This document shows, piece by piece, positions 1 through 6,286 of a stretch of DNA of 6,472 nucleotides (position 1 is its first letter; every line of letters begins with the position of its first letter). The notes under the pieces were generated by a model. That model did not search any database, was not told the origin of the DNA, and was given only the letters and a program-made list of their open reading frames with translations. A program made the position numbers and the translations under genes. The stretch is from Campylobacteraceae bacterium (GTDB lineage Bacteria > Campylobacterota > Campylobacteria > Campylobacterales > Sulfurovaceae), in the NCBI GenBank assembly GCA_027063325.1, contig JAMOSA010000262.1:1-6472 (forward strand). Direction: 5' to 3'.

Positions 1-366
1 GCACTATCACTGATATTTACAGGTTGCAGTAATTCACCCTCACCCAAACATAATAGTACCAAAAGCTATTCAGGCAACAGTAGTTGTGGAAATGCTAGTA
101 GTTGTGAAAGACTTGGTATAAATGCAATCAATGCAAATAATGGAAATATGGCTGTAAAATATTTGGGGAGAGCCTGTAATATGGGAAGTGCCAGTGCATG
201 TAATTCAGCTGCATTTATATATGCTAATGCTGAAGGTGGCGTAAGACAAAACTATACAAAAGCAATGAGCTATTGGCAAAAAGCGTGTAGATACGGAGAT
301 AAAAGCGGTTGTTCCAACTACCAATTGGCTCAAGATAAATTAACAGAACTTAGAAGAAGCAGATAG
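1..366 (+). CDS. Hcp-like Sel1-repeat lipoprotein, 5'-truncated by the window edge
   Basis: The reading frame is open from base 1 to the TAG at 364-366 and gives 121 residues; the true start lies before the window. The first residues are the end of a lipoprotein signal peptide, ALSLIFTGC, with Cys9 as the probable lipidation site (the F at -3 is slightly off consensus). A Ser/Asn-rich linker follows, then Sel1-like repeats. Cysteine pairs spaced C-x7-C (Cys59/Cys67 and Cys96/Cys104), plus Cys29/Cys35, match the disulfide-pinned helix pairs of the Helicobacter cysteine-rich protein (Hcp) family. The block GGVRQNYTKAMSYWQKAC is a typical Sel1 repeat core. Only a few N-terminal residues are probably missing, so the protein is a small exported lipoprotein, likely a protein-interaction scaffold in the periplasm. 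Hcp proteins are often annotated as beta-lactamases; nothing here supports an enzyme. The ATG at 148 is internal and is not the start. The gene ends in a hairpin shared with the convergent gene. Confidence 0.82.
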   Translation, partial: ALSLIFTGCSNSPSPKHNSTKSYSGNSSCGNASSCERLGINAINANNGNMAVKYLGRACNMGSASACNSAAFIYANAEGGVRQNYTKAMSYWQKACRYGDKSGCSNYQLAQDKLTELRRSR

Positions 367-408
367 ACAATATATCACACCATTATGGTGTGATTATACT
401 ATTTGTCT
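365..408. terminator. Hairpin between convergent genes, probable bidirectional terminator
   Basis: A perfect 8-bp stem ATCACACC (374-381) / GGTGTGAT (387-394) with loop ATTAT sits between the two convergent stop codons. An outer inverted repeat AGACAA (365-370) / TTGTCT (403-408) can extend the structure across an internal bulge and overlaps both gene ends. The plus-strand side continues into TTTGTCTTTT, a modest T-tract; the minus-strand side has no good T-run. Termination for the plus-strand lipoprotein gene is therefore better supported than for the minus-strand gene. Confidence 0.65.
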
Positions 409-1196
409 TTTAAAATTATCTCAACCATCTTTTTACCAGCTTTTATGGCCGCATCTGCTTTTCTTTGTACCATAATAGGAACATATTTATTTTTAAATTT
501 AATAACCATCATAAAAAAGTCATAAGATTGTTTTGCTGTATCAAGCTCTTTTTTAAACTCAGGATTCTTTGCAAATTTTGATTTTTCAAGAACTTCTAGT
601 GAGTGTTTATATATCTCAACTCCTCTGTTCCAATGCTCCATTATTGTTGGATCTGGTAAATCCCACATCTTCATCATATAATGAGCTGAAAGTCTTCTAG
701 CAGATGCTCCAATCTCTTCAGCAGCATCTAAATACTTTGCATTCTTTACACCAGATTTTTTTACTAAATTTTTCTTAATATTTTCAAGCTCTTTTATAAC
801 AGAGCGTATATTAGCATGCACAAACAGTGCCTCTTTTGTCATCTGCTCTTGAGTCTTTTTACCACTAAGGGCAGTCAAAAGTGAATTTTTTACAGGTTCC
901 CAAGCCTTCTTTTCGGCATTTACACTCTTCATTATAGCTTTATTACCTTTGTATCTGTTGCCAATAGCTTGCATTACTTCTTCATGCTCTTTTATATGCT
1001 CTTTTAATTTATCTTTTGGTTTTTTGTACTTGACACCAGCACCAATAAAAGCATAAAACTCTAGCATATGACGCATCTCAGCTTCACTCTCACCCATTGC
1101 TACAATTGCATCTGTATCACTCTTTATCTCCATAGCAAATATTTGTGAAATTCCTACTACTCCTGCTACAACTACTGCAAGTAATCTTTTTAACAT
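399..1196 (-). CDS. Exported helical protein with PilJ/NarX-like sensor fold
   Basis: A protein of 265 residues starting MLKRLLAVVVAGVVG. Residues 1-21 form a Sec signal peptide (K/R, hydrophobic core, then IFA before the likely cleavage site). The mature protein is helical, highly charged and has no cysteine. Two similar halves can be seen (about 26-115 and 155-240). The stretch IGASARRLSAHYMMKMW (162-178) resembles the AGRQRMLSQR-type helix of the PilJ-type 'type IV pili methyl-accepting chemotaxis transducer N-terminal' domain, a periplasmic ligand-sensing four-helix bundle. There is no transmembrane segment after the signal peptide and no HAMP, kinase or MCP signalling domain, so it may be a free periplasmic binding or sensory partner; this is inference. 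The start at 1196 is preferred because AAGGTGGAG lies 5 bases upstream, whereas the in-frame ATG at 1214 has no ribosome site and overlaps this one. It appears to be transcribed alone. Confidence 0.75.
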   Translation of the reverse strand: MLKRLLAVVVAGVVGISQIFAMEIKSDTDAIVAMGESEAEMRHMLEFYAFIGAGVKYKKPKDKLKEHIKEHEEVMQAIGNRYKGNKAIMKSVNAEKKAWEPVKNSLLTALSGKKTQEQMTKEALFVHANIRSVIKELENIKKNLVKKSGVKNAKYLDAAEEIGASARRLSAHYMMKMWDLPDPTIMEHWNRGVEIYKHSLEVLEKSKFAKNPEFKKELDTAKQSYDFFMMVIKFKNKYVPIMVQRKADAAIKAGKKMVEIILKDK

Positions 1197-1201
1197 TACT
1201 A

Positions 1202-1210
1202 CTCCACCTT
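1202..1210 (-). promoter_or_regulatory. Ribosome binding site deciding the start at 1196
   Basis: Minus-strand AAGGTGGAG ends 5 bases before the ATG at 1196-1194. It lies inside the six-codon extension that would be added by the upstream ATG at 1214, and that ATG itself is preceded only by AT-rich sequence. This selects the shorter protein, whose N-terminus is then a clean signal peptide. Confidence 0.7.
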
Positions 1211-1291
1211 TCATTCAAATAATATTCTCTACACATCACAAAACTCAGGTTACTATTTCAACTTACATACAATTGAAGTCTGGTAAATCTT

Positions 1292-1297
1292 ATTATA
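1292..1297 (-). promoter_or_regulatory. Candidate -10 box for the PilJ-like gene
   Basis: Minus-strand TATAAT occurs within the spacer 1197-1389, about 95 bases before the start codon. The -35 position (1315-1320, TTCAAT) is only a weak match, which is usual for sigma-70 promoters in Campylobacterota. The spacer is so AT-rich that chance matches are likely. Confidence 0.35.
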
Positions 1298-1324
1298 TTC
1301 TAATTCATTAAAATATTGAATAGA

Positions 1325-1336
1325 AAAAGATCTTTT
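1325..1336. repeat. Perfect 12-bp palindrome AAAAGATCTTTT
   Basis: AAAAGATCTTTT reads the same on both strands and lies in the intergenic spacer between the ciaB end and the PilJ-like gene, about 28 bases upstream of that gene's candidate -10 box. It has no loop, so it is a poor terminator; it could be a protein-binding dyad or chance in AT-rich DNA. No convincing GC-stem terminator for ciaB was seen in 1215-1389. Confidence 0.35.
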
Positions 1337-1389
1337 ACTTCTTTTCTTCATAATAAAATATGAAAATTGAATAATAATTTTACCAATTC

Positions 1390-3219
1390 TTAAAGTTCAG
1401 CAACCTGTTGACCTATCTCTTTGTATCTATCATAATATAATATAACAAATTCTCTTACAATTTTACTTTTTGGCAGATAATCACTTCCATCTTTGGTAAC
1501 ATATCTATATAAATAATCTCCAGCATCTTTCATAAATATATAGTGTTTAACCAACTCTTTGTAAGCTTCTATATATATACTTTTCATATCTTCATATCTG
1601 CTTTTGTCAATCTTTACAGATATTCCATCAAATGAAATTATCCCACTACTGTATAAAAGTTCAAGATGTATTAATCCTTCACAGTAGTATGGTAATACTT
1701 CACCAACCTCTCTCCATGCTATAAGTGATACTGCTCTTGATACCAAATCATCTATGAAATCATCTCTCAGTTCACTCTCGTTTGAATCAAAAAATGCCAT
1801 AATGCCACCGGCAGTAGCTTTGAACTCTTCTATATTTTTAAATTGACCAGATTTATTCATAAGTATCTCTGTATTACTATCTATCCAGAGTATATGACCA
1901 AATTCATGACCAATAGTACCTATATCATACAATCTATACCACTTTTGAGGCTCTTTAATTACCAGTTTTTTCCTCTTGAGTACAAATTCACGCCCCATAC
2001 TCTCAAGTTCTATTTTCATAATAGGACGACTCATTTTAGACTCTCTTACATAATCAGCATATGCAAAGATTTTTTTACCATACTCAGTAGAGACACTCTC
2101 ATCATTTGGTACAACTTGAGCAGAAAAGAGACCATTAAATTCTGCTCCATAATAAAATATCGGGCGTCCGATATATAGTTGGGTTCTATCAATTTGTTCT
2201 AGGTTTTTAATGTACAACTTTTGGGCAGTAAGTCCCAAATCTATAGATAGTTTTGCAGCAAATGATTTAATGCTACTTTTAGCTTTTGAACTGTTTTGTA
2301 ACTCTGTATTTATGACTCTAACATCCCACTCCAAAGCTACTGCTCTTCTGTAGTGATCCTCATAATACTCTAGTGGATGTCCTATCTGAATAGGTGTTTT
2401 TATCTTCATCCAAGCTCTATCGACATCTGCCCAATACCCTACTAATTCATCTGGATTTGTATGCAAAAATGCTCTTTTTAACTGTATAAAATACTCTATC
2501 CATTCATCTTTTTGATTAAATACATCATCTTCATACTTCATCAACTCTATAATCAAATAACTTAAAGCCTTTTCAACTTTTACTATCTCATCTTTGAAAG
2601 CTTTTGCATAAGAGACTCTTTTATATTCATCTCCTTCCAGAACTAAAACACTGTATGAACGATCAGATAAAGAGCCTTTATATTTATCAAATAACTCTTT
2701 TTCATGAAGCATCTCGATAATTTTCTCTTCATCTCCTCCAAAGAGTTCAAAAAGTTCACGATTGATGCCGTTTATAATATGTGATGTCCAACCACTCTGC
2801 CACATACTCATAGCAATACCTACACTGTGAGCACCTTGAAGTAGTGTTATATAAAATGGTGTCAAGAGTCCTCTCTCTTCAATCCATGCTATTATCTCTT
2901 CAAATTTCTCTAAATAAAATTGGGATACAAAAGAGTAAGCTATCTCCTTTTTCTCTATAACTTCATCTTCATTTAATCCAGCCTTTTTTAAAACTTGTTC
3001 TAATGAATCTTCTCGTAAGTTTATTATTCTATTTAATAAAGCTAATATATTTTCTTTGGTATATGGCAAATCAAGCAATTTCAAAAATTCTTCTACCAAC
3101 TCTTTTGCCTCTTTGGGCTCATCACTATTTAAAATATGGTAATATCTATTTAGTCTGCTTTGTCTTCTTTGCAACTCATCATAAAGTAGAGTCAAATCCT
3201 GCATAAACTTCTCTTGCAT
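1390..3219 (-). CDS. ciaB: CiaB-family protein with HEFGH metallopeptidase-like motif
   Basis: The length of 609 residues agrees with Campylobacter jejuni CiaB (about 610). CiaB was described in Campylobacter as an invasion antigen secreted through the flagellar apparatus, but family members also occur in non-pathogenic relatives, so an invasion role should not be assumed here. No signal peptide or transmembrane helix is visible; the protein looks cytosolic or non-classically exported. The N-terminal half is helical (coiled-coil-like at about 1-50 and 200-260). In the C-terminal half, TIGHEFGHILW places HExxH at 438-442, followed about 22 residues later by EEFKATAGG (464-472), which supplies a candidate third zinc ligand, E464 or E465. 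This arrangement is that of gluzincin metallopeptidases and recalls dipeptidyl peptidase III, although that family has HExxxH. The start ATG has AAAGG 7 bases upstream, overlapping the rdgB stop codon, so the two genes form an operon. Family assignment rests on recognition of the sequence. Confidence 0.85.
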   Translation of the reverse strand: MQEKFMQDLTLLYDELQRRQSRLNRYYHILNSDEPKEAKELVEEFLKLLDLPYTKENILALLNRIINLREDSLEQVLKKAGLNEDEVIEKKEIAYSFVSQFYLEKFEEIIAWIEERGLLTPFYITLLQGAHSVGIAMSMWQSGWTSHIINGINRELFELFGGDEEKIIEMLHEKELFDKYKGSLSDRSYSVLVLEGDEYKRVSYAKAFKDEIVKVEKALSYLIIELMKYEDDVFNQKDEWIEYFIQLKRAFLHTNPDELVGYWADVDRAWMKIKTPIQIGHPLEYYEDHYRRAVALEWDVRVINTELQNSSKAKSSIKSFAAKLSIDLGLTAQKLYIKNLEQIDRTQLYIGRPIFYYGAEFNGLFSAQVVPNDESVSTEYGKKIFAYADYVRESKMSRPIMKIELESMGREFVLKRKKLVIKEPQKWYRLYDIGTIGHEFGHILWIDSNTEILMNKSGQFKNIEEFKATAGGIMAFFDSNESELRDDFIDDLVSRAVSLIAWREVGEVLPYYCEGLIHLELLYSSGIISFDGISVKIDKSRYEDMKSIYIEAYKELVKHYIFMKDAGDYLYRYVTKDGSDYLPKSKIVREFVILYYDRYKEIGQQVAEL

Positions 3220-3222
3220 AAA

Positions 3223-3819
3223 TCAACCTTTAATATTTTTTAGCATATCAATAATAGGCTTTGCTAACTTTATAGCCCTGGTTCTGTGTGAAAATTTAGA
3301 TTTTACAGATGATGGTAACTCACCCAAAGTTTTATCAAACCCATCAGGTATAAAAGCAGGATCATATCCAAAACCACCATCACCTCTAATCTCTGCAATT
3401 ACTTTTCCATACATCCAACCATGTACTACATATATACCATACCGGCTAATTATTGCAACAGATGCTGTATAGTGAGCTTTGGATTCATCTAAACCTTTTG
3501 ATTTTAGAGTATTTATCATCTTTTGTAAATTATCTCTATCACTGGCTCCTTTACCTGCATATCTAGCAGAGTATATACCAGGTTCTCCACCAAGAGCATC
3601 TACACTTATACCACTATCATCACTGATAACTATATAATTATTACCCACTTTTTCATACACTGCTTTAGCTTTTATTACTGCATTTCCAGCAAATGTATCT
3701 GCACTCTCTTCTATATAAAAAGGGGTTATTACTTCATCCAAAGCCTTTAGTTCACTGCCAAAAGCCTCCTGAAACTCTCTTACTTTACCTCTGTTGCCAC
3801 TTGCTAAAACCAACTCCAT
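3223..3819 (-). CDS. rdgB: RdgB/HAM1 non-canonical purine NTP pyrophosphatase
   Basis: This enzyme hydrolyses dITP, ITP and XTP to the monophosphate plus pyrophosphate, keeping deaminated purines out of DNA and RNA; it acts in the cytosol as a Mg-dependent homodimer. The 198 residues match the family length (E. coli RdgB 197). Hallmarks in order: ASGNRGKVREF (6-16) for the nucleotide phosphates, EESADTF (37-43) with metal-binding Glu, SDDSG (66-70) with the catalytic Asp, YSARYAG (83-89), GGFGYDPAF (148-156) for the base, and SHRTRA (177-182). All key residues appear intact. The start is supported by AAGGG 8 bases upstream (3828-3832). It is the first gene of the rdgB-ciaB operon, with 3 bases between its stop and the ciaB ATG, and is divergent from the MFS transporter gene. 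Confidence 0.95.
   Translation of the reverse strand: MELVLASGNRGKVREFQEAFGSELKALDEVITPFYIEESADTFAGNAVIKAKAVYEKVGNNYIVISDDSGISVDALGGEPGIYSARYAGKGASDRDNLQKMINTLKSKGLDESKAHYTASVAIISRYGIYVVHGWMYGKVIAEIRGDGGFGYDPAFIPDGFDKTLGELPSSVKSKFSHRTRAIKLAKPIIDMLKNIKG
3227..3231 (-). promoter_or_regulatory. ciaB ribosome binding site overlapping the end of rdgB
   Basis: Minus-strand AAAGG lies within the last two codons of rdgB (AAA GGT TGA), 7 bases before the ciaB ATG. The overlap implies translational coupling of ciaB to rdgB. Confidence 0.7.
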
Positions 3820-3845
3820 TTTATTAACCCTTGTTAAAGATAATA

Positions 3846-3851
3846 ATTATA
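3846..3851 (-). promoter_or_regulatory. Candidate -10 box of the rdgB-ciaB operon
   Basis: Minus-strand TATAAT, part of TATATAAT, lies about 26 bases before the rdgB start and would give a leader of roughly 20 bases. The -35 region (3869-3874) is weak. A consensus -10 at a sensible distance in a divergent intergenic region is the whole support. Confidence 0.45.
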
Positions 3852-3870
3852 TAATCCACAAAATCTCTAA

Positions 3871-3887
3871 AAGTATCATCTATACTT
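3871..3887. promoter_or_regulatory. Dyad AAGTAT-N5-ATACTT, possible operator
   Basis: A perfect 6-bp inverted repeat with a 5-base spacer lies between the two divergent -10 boxes. It touches the expected -35 area of the rdgB promoter and directly abuts the plus-strand -10 of the transporter gene. The position suits a regulator controlling one or both directions, but no regulator is encoded nearby and the half-sites are AT-rich, so chance is possible. Confidence 0.3.
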
Positions 3888-3888
3888 A

Positions 3889-3894
3889 TATAAT
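3889..3894 (+). promoter_or_regulatory. Candidate -10 box of the MFS transporter gene
   Basis: Plus-strand TATAAT within TATATAAT lies about 74 bases before the preferred ATG at 3968. No good -35 was found at the expected distance. A second AT-rich match, TATACAAT near 3943, is too close to the ribosome site to be the main promoter. Confidence 0.4.
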
Positions 3895-3955
3895 TCATAG
3901 AATGTTCTTATATTAATAGTCTTTATGATGCTTTATGGGATTATACAATATCTTA

Positions 3956-3960
3956 AAGGA
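3956..3960 (+). promoter_or_regulatory. Ribosome binding site deciding the MFS start at 3968
   Basis: AAGGA ends 7 bases before the ATG at 3968. The in-frame ATG at 3935 has no purine-rich site upstream and would add an 11-residue tail not seen in related transporters. Confidence 0.75.
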
Positions 3961-3967
3961 TTATTTG

Positions 3968-5302
3968 ATGAAAGATATTATTGCTAAAACCTGGCATCTA
4001 AGTTTAATTATTGGTCTTAGGTTTTTGGGACTTTTTGTAGTTATGTCAGTACTCTCAGCCTATGCACACGATATGCCAGGAGCTACTGCAACACTGGTTG
4101 GTCTTGCTGTTGGTGGATATGCATTAACTCAAGCAGCCTTGCAGGTACCATTTGGAGTACTCAGTGATAAGATAGGAAGAAAAAAGAGTATATTGATAGG
4201 ACTTTTGATATTCGCACTTGGTTCATTGATTGCTGCTATGGCTGAAAATATATATATACTGCTTCTTGGTAGATTCTTGCAAGGAGCCGGTGCTATTGGA
4301 GCAGTTATTATTGCAATGATAAGCGATCATGTAAAAGAGGAAGAAAGAGCCCATGCTATGGCTATAATGGGTATGGTAATTGCACTCTCATTTACTGCAG
4401 CTATGGTACTTGGACCAATTATTGGTGGTATGAGTGATGGTGTACCTGTACTATTTTATCTAACTGCAGGTATGGCACTGTTATCTATAGTTTTACTCTT
4501 TACAGTAGTACCAGAGCCTCCCAAGATTACTCACTCATTTGCAGAAGAGGAAGCCAAGGTAAAAGATGTATTTAAAGATAAAGATTTAGTTAGAATGTAT
4601 ATTACATTCCTGTTTCACTCTTCAACTATGGCTGTAGCATTCTTTCTTATTCCTTTGGTATTAAAAAACAGTTTTCATTTGCCTCTTGGAGAGTTTTGGA
4701 AAGTATATCTTCCTGCTGTATTTTTTGGAATTATAGCAATGGGTCCATCTGCTGTATTTGGAGAAAAATACAACAAAGGCAAAGAGGTATTTATCATCTC
4801 TATTGCTTTTATTGCAGTAGCATTTATACTTATGGGATTTTCCAAATCCTTGTTACTATTTGGTGTTGGAGTTGTATTTTTCTTTATAGGGTTTAATATG
4901 TTTGAACCTCTTTTACAAAGCTTTGTAAGTAAATTTGCAAAGGCACATCAAAAAGGAGCAGCACTTGGAGTTGCAAATACATTTGCTTATGTTGGTATGG
5001 GTATTGGAGCAACACTTGCTGGTAAAATTTTTGAGATTTGGAGTGTAGAGGGGGTCTCTATAACAATTCTTATAGTCTCAATCTTTTGGGCATACTGGAT
5101 TTATGGTATGAGAAATCCAGGACTAAGAGGTACTATATATCTACATACAGACAAATATGACAAAAGCAAGTTGGATACTATAAAGACCTTTGATGGTATA
5201 AATGATATGTATATCAATGAGACTGAGGGTACTATGGTTATTAAGTATGACAAAGAGATACTTGATGAAGATACAATTAGAGGGAAATTATTAAAAAGAT
5301 AA
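3968..5302 (+). CDS. YajR-like MFS transporter with C-terminal ferredoxin-like domain
   Basis: A 444-residue inner-membrane protein with twelve predicted hydrophobic segments, most likely a proton-coupled drug or metabolite exporter; the substrate is unknown. The N-terminal half closely recalls E. coli YajR (454 aa): LRFLGLFVVMSVLSAY, GGYALTQAALQVPFG, then complete MFS motif A GVLSDKIGRKK (63-73) in the loop between segments 2 and 3, and motif-B-like LGRFLQGAGAIGA (100-112) with its conserved Arg102. MVLGPIIGG (146-154) is the antiporter-type motif C region. After the last membrane segment (about residue 380), residues 388-444 form a soluble tail with a beta-alpha-beta-beta-alpha pattern (GTIYLHTDKYDKSKLDTI ... 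GTMVIKYDKEI), matching the position and size of the YAM domain of YajR. The start at 3968 rests on its ribosome site. The gene is monocistronic as far as can be seen: divergent from rdgB and followed by a hairpin and mobile DNA. Confidence 0.88.
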   Translation: MKDIIAKTWHLSLIIGLRFLGLFVVMSVLSAYAHDMPGATATLVGLAVGGYALTQAALQVPFGVLSDKIGRKKSILIGLLIFALGSLIAAMAENIYILLLGRFLQGAGAIGAVIIAMISDHVKEEERAHAMAIMGMVIALSFTAAMVLGPIIGGMSDGVPVLFYLTAGMALLSIVLLFTVVPEPPKITHSFAEEEAKVKDVFKDKDLVRMYITFLFHSSTMAVAFFLIPLVLKNSFHLPLGEFWKVYLPAVFFGIIAMGPSAVFGEKYNKGKEVFIISIAFIAVAFILMGFSKSLLLFGVGVVFFFIGFNMFEPLLQSFVSKFAKAHQKGAALGVANTFAYVGMGIGATLAGKIFEIWSVEGVSITILIVSIFWAYWIYGMRNPGLRGTIYLHTDKYDKSKLDTIKTFDGINDMYINETEGTMVIKYDKEILDEDTIRGKLLKR

Positions 5303-5305
5303 AAA

Positions 5306-5328
5306 AGGGTGCTTAAACTTTGCACCCT
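5306..5328 (-). terminator. Intrinsic terminator facing the minus strand
   Basis: Stem AGGGTGC (5306-5312) / GCACCCT (5322-5328) with a 9-base loop begins 4 bases after the transporter stop. Read on the minus strand the stem is followed immediately by TTTTTT, a textbook intrinsic terminator; read on the plus strand it is followed by GCTTATAATAA, with no T-run. It may still slow plus-strand transcripts, but its design is to stop transcription arriving from the right, where only the IS remnant now lies. Confidence 0.7.
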
Positions 5329-5356
5329 GCTTATAATAACCTGAGTCTCGGATAAG

Positions 5357-5384
5357 ATTATAACTGATGTTACGCAGTTATGAT
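5357..5384. repeat. Inverted repeat at the left edge of the IS remnant
   Basis: ATAACTG (5360-5366) and CAGTTAT (5375-5381) form a perfect 7-bp stem around ATGTTACG; with one G-U pair it extends to 10 bp (5357-5384). It lies just upstream of the transposase start at 5397, so it could be part of the terminal sequence of the element or a leader hairpin that keeps outside transcripts from being translated. No matching inverted copy was found at the right side up to 6472. Confidence 0.5.
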
Positions 5385-5396
5385 AAAATAAGAGTT

Positions 5397-6286
5397 ATGA
5401 GAAGAAGAAGTAAAAAAGAATATATGGATATATACACAGATTACTTGATAAGTGTGCAAGGACAAGCTAGTGCTACAAGGTTAAGTAAAATAATAGAAGA
5501 GTTAAGCCATGACCAAATAACAAGATTTTTATCAAATGATGAATTTGATTCAAAAACATTATGGTTTAATGTGAAGAAAATAGTAAGAGAGATAGAAGAT
5601 GAAGAAGGAGTTATAGTATTTGATGATACGATAATACAAAAGAGTTGGAGTAAAGAGAATGAGATTATCTGTTGGCATTATGATCATTCAAAAGGTAGAT
5701 ATGTCAAAGGTGTAAATCTAATGAGCTGTTTATATATAAACAGTGAAAGTGTTTCAATACCTGTAAATTTTGAGATTATAAGAAAAGATATTAAATATTG
5801 TGAAATAGAGACAAGAAAAGAGAAAAGGAAATCATTAAAAACAAAAAATGAGATAGTAAGAGAGATGTTTATAAAAAGTATCCAAAATCATATAAAATTT
5901 AAATATGTATTAATGGATAGCTGGTTTTCTTCAAAAGAGACATTAGAATTGATAACGAAAAAAAGAAGCATTTTATCTGTGCAATAAAAAGTAATAGATT
6001 GTTTGCAGTAAGCCTAAAAAATAAACTAGAAGGGAAATTCCAAAGAGTAGATAGTATAACAGATATAGATAAAAAGCCAATACTAGGATATATAAAAGGT
6101 TATAGTAAACCTGTCTTTTTATATAAACAAATCTTTAAGAACAAAGATGGAAGTAAAGGTGTAATTTATCTTATCTGTAGTGACACCACTCTTGATAAAG
6201 ATAAAATAAAAACAATCTATTAAAAAAGATAGAAAGTTGAAGAGTATCACAAATCAATTAAACAAAATACTAAGCGGTCTCTTTAA
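5397..6286 (+). pseudogene. IS4-family DDE transposase, broken by frameshift and two stops
   Basis: The first frame runs from ATG 5397 (MRRRSKKEY; ATG 5424, MDIYTDYLI, is equally possible as neither has a strong ribosome site) to TAA at 5985. It contains the N-terminal LSHDQITRFLS segment, the first catalytic region FDDTI with Asp codons at 5622 and 5625, ICWHYDHSKGRYVKG, and the second catalytic Asp in LMDSWFSS (codon 5916). The natural continuation, KKKHFICAIKSNRLFAV, is in the -1 frame, reached across the A7 run 5958-5964. That frame hits TAA at 6221 and TAG at 6230, yet goes on as KVEEYHKSIKQN. Ignoring the stops, the residues give Y-x2-R-x3-E-x6-K (Tyr codon 6218, Arg 6227, Glu 6239, Lys 6260), the IS4 YREK signature. 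AAA to TAA and TGG to TAG are the simplest single-base explanations. After KQN the sequence no longer resembles a transposase and stops at 6284-6286. Confidence 0.85.

Larger units (their letters stand above)
5357..6286 (+). mobile_element. Remnant of an IS4-family insertion sequence
   Basis: The segment holds one decayed DDE transposase gene behind a short palindromic leader. The left boundary is placed at the inverted repeat but could lie up to about 25 bases further left, next to the terminator at 5328. The right boundary is set where transposase similarity stops; the C-terminal part beyond the YREK motif, a right inverted repeat and a target duplication were not found. The element is probably immobile unless complemented by an intact copy elsewhere in the genome. 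Confidence 0.65.

Noticed and set aside
1197..1214. Six-codon N-terminal extension of the PilJ-like protein
   Set aside because: This stretch contains the ribosome site for the ATG at 1196 and would disturb the signal peptide.
1843..2178. Plus-strand open frame of 111 codons inside ciaB
   Set aside because: Antisense to the conserved HEFGH region of ciaB; low-complexity residue composition, no ribosome site and no family resemblance.
3003..3206. Plus-strand open frame of 67 codons near the ciaB start
   Set aside because: Antisense shadow of the ciaB N-terminus, with hydrophobic composition that comes from the complement of charged codons.
3935..3967. Upstream in-frame start for the transporter
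   Set aside because: No ribosome site before it, whereas AAGGA is well placed for the ATG at 3968.
4696..4896. Plus-strand open frame of 66 codons within the transporter gene
   Set aside because: Out-of-frame shadow of transmembrane segments; no start signal.
5101..5325. Minus-strand open frame of 74 codons over the transporter C-terminus
   Set aside because: Antisense to the YAM-like domain; it would begin inside the hairpin and has no ribosome site.
5999..6223. Separate 74-codon gene after the transposase
   Set aside because: It starts at an internal TTG, and the same frame is open upstream to the A7 run; it is the second part of the broken transposase.
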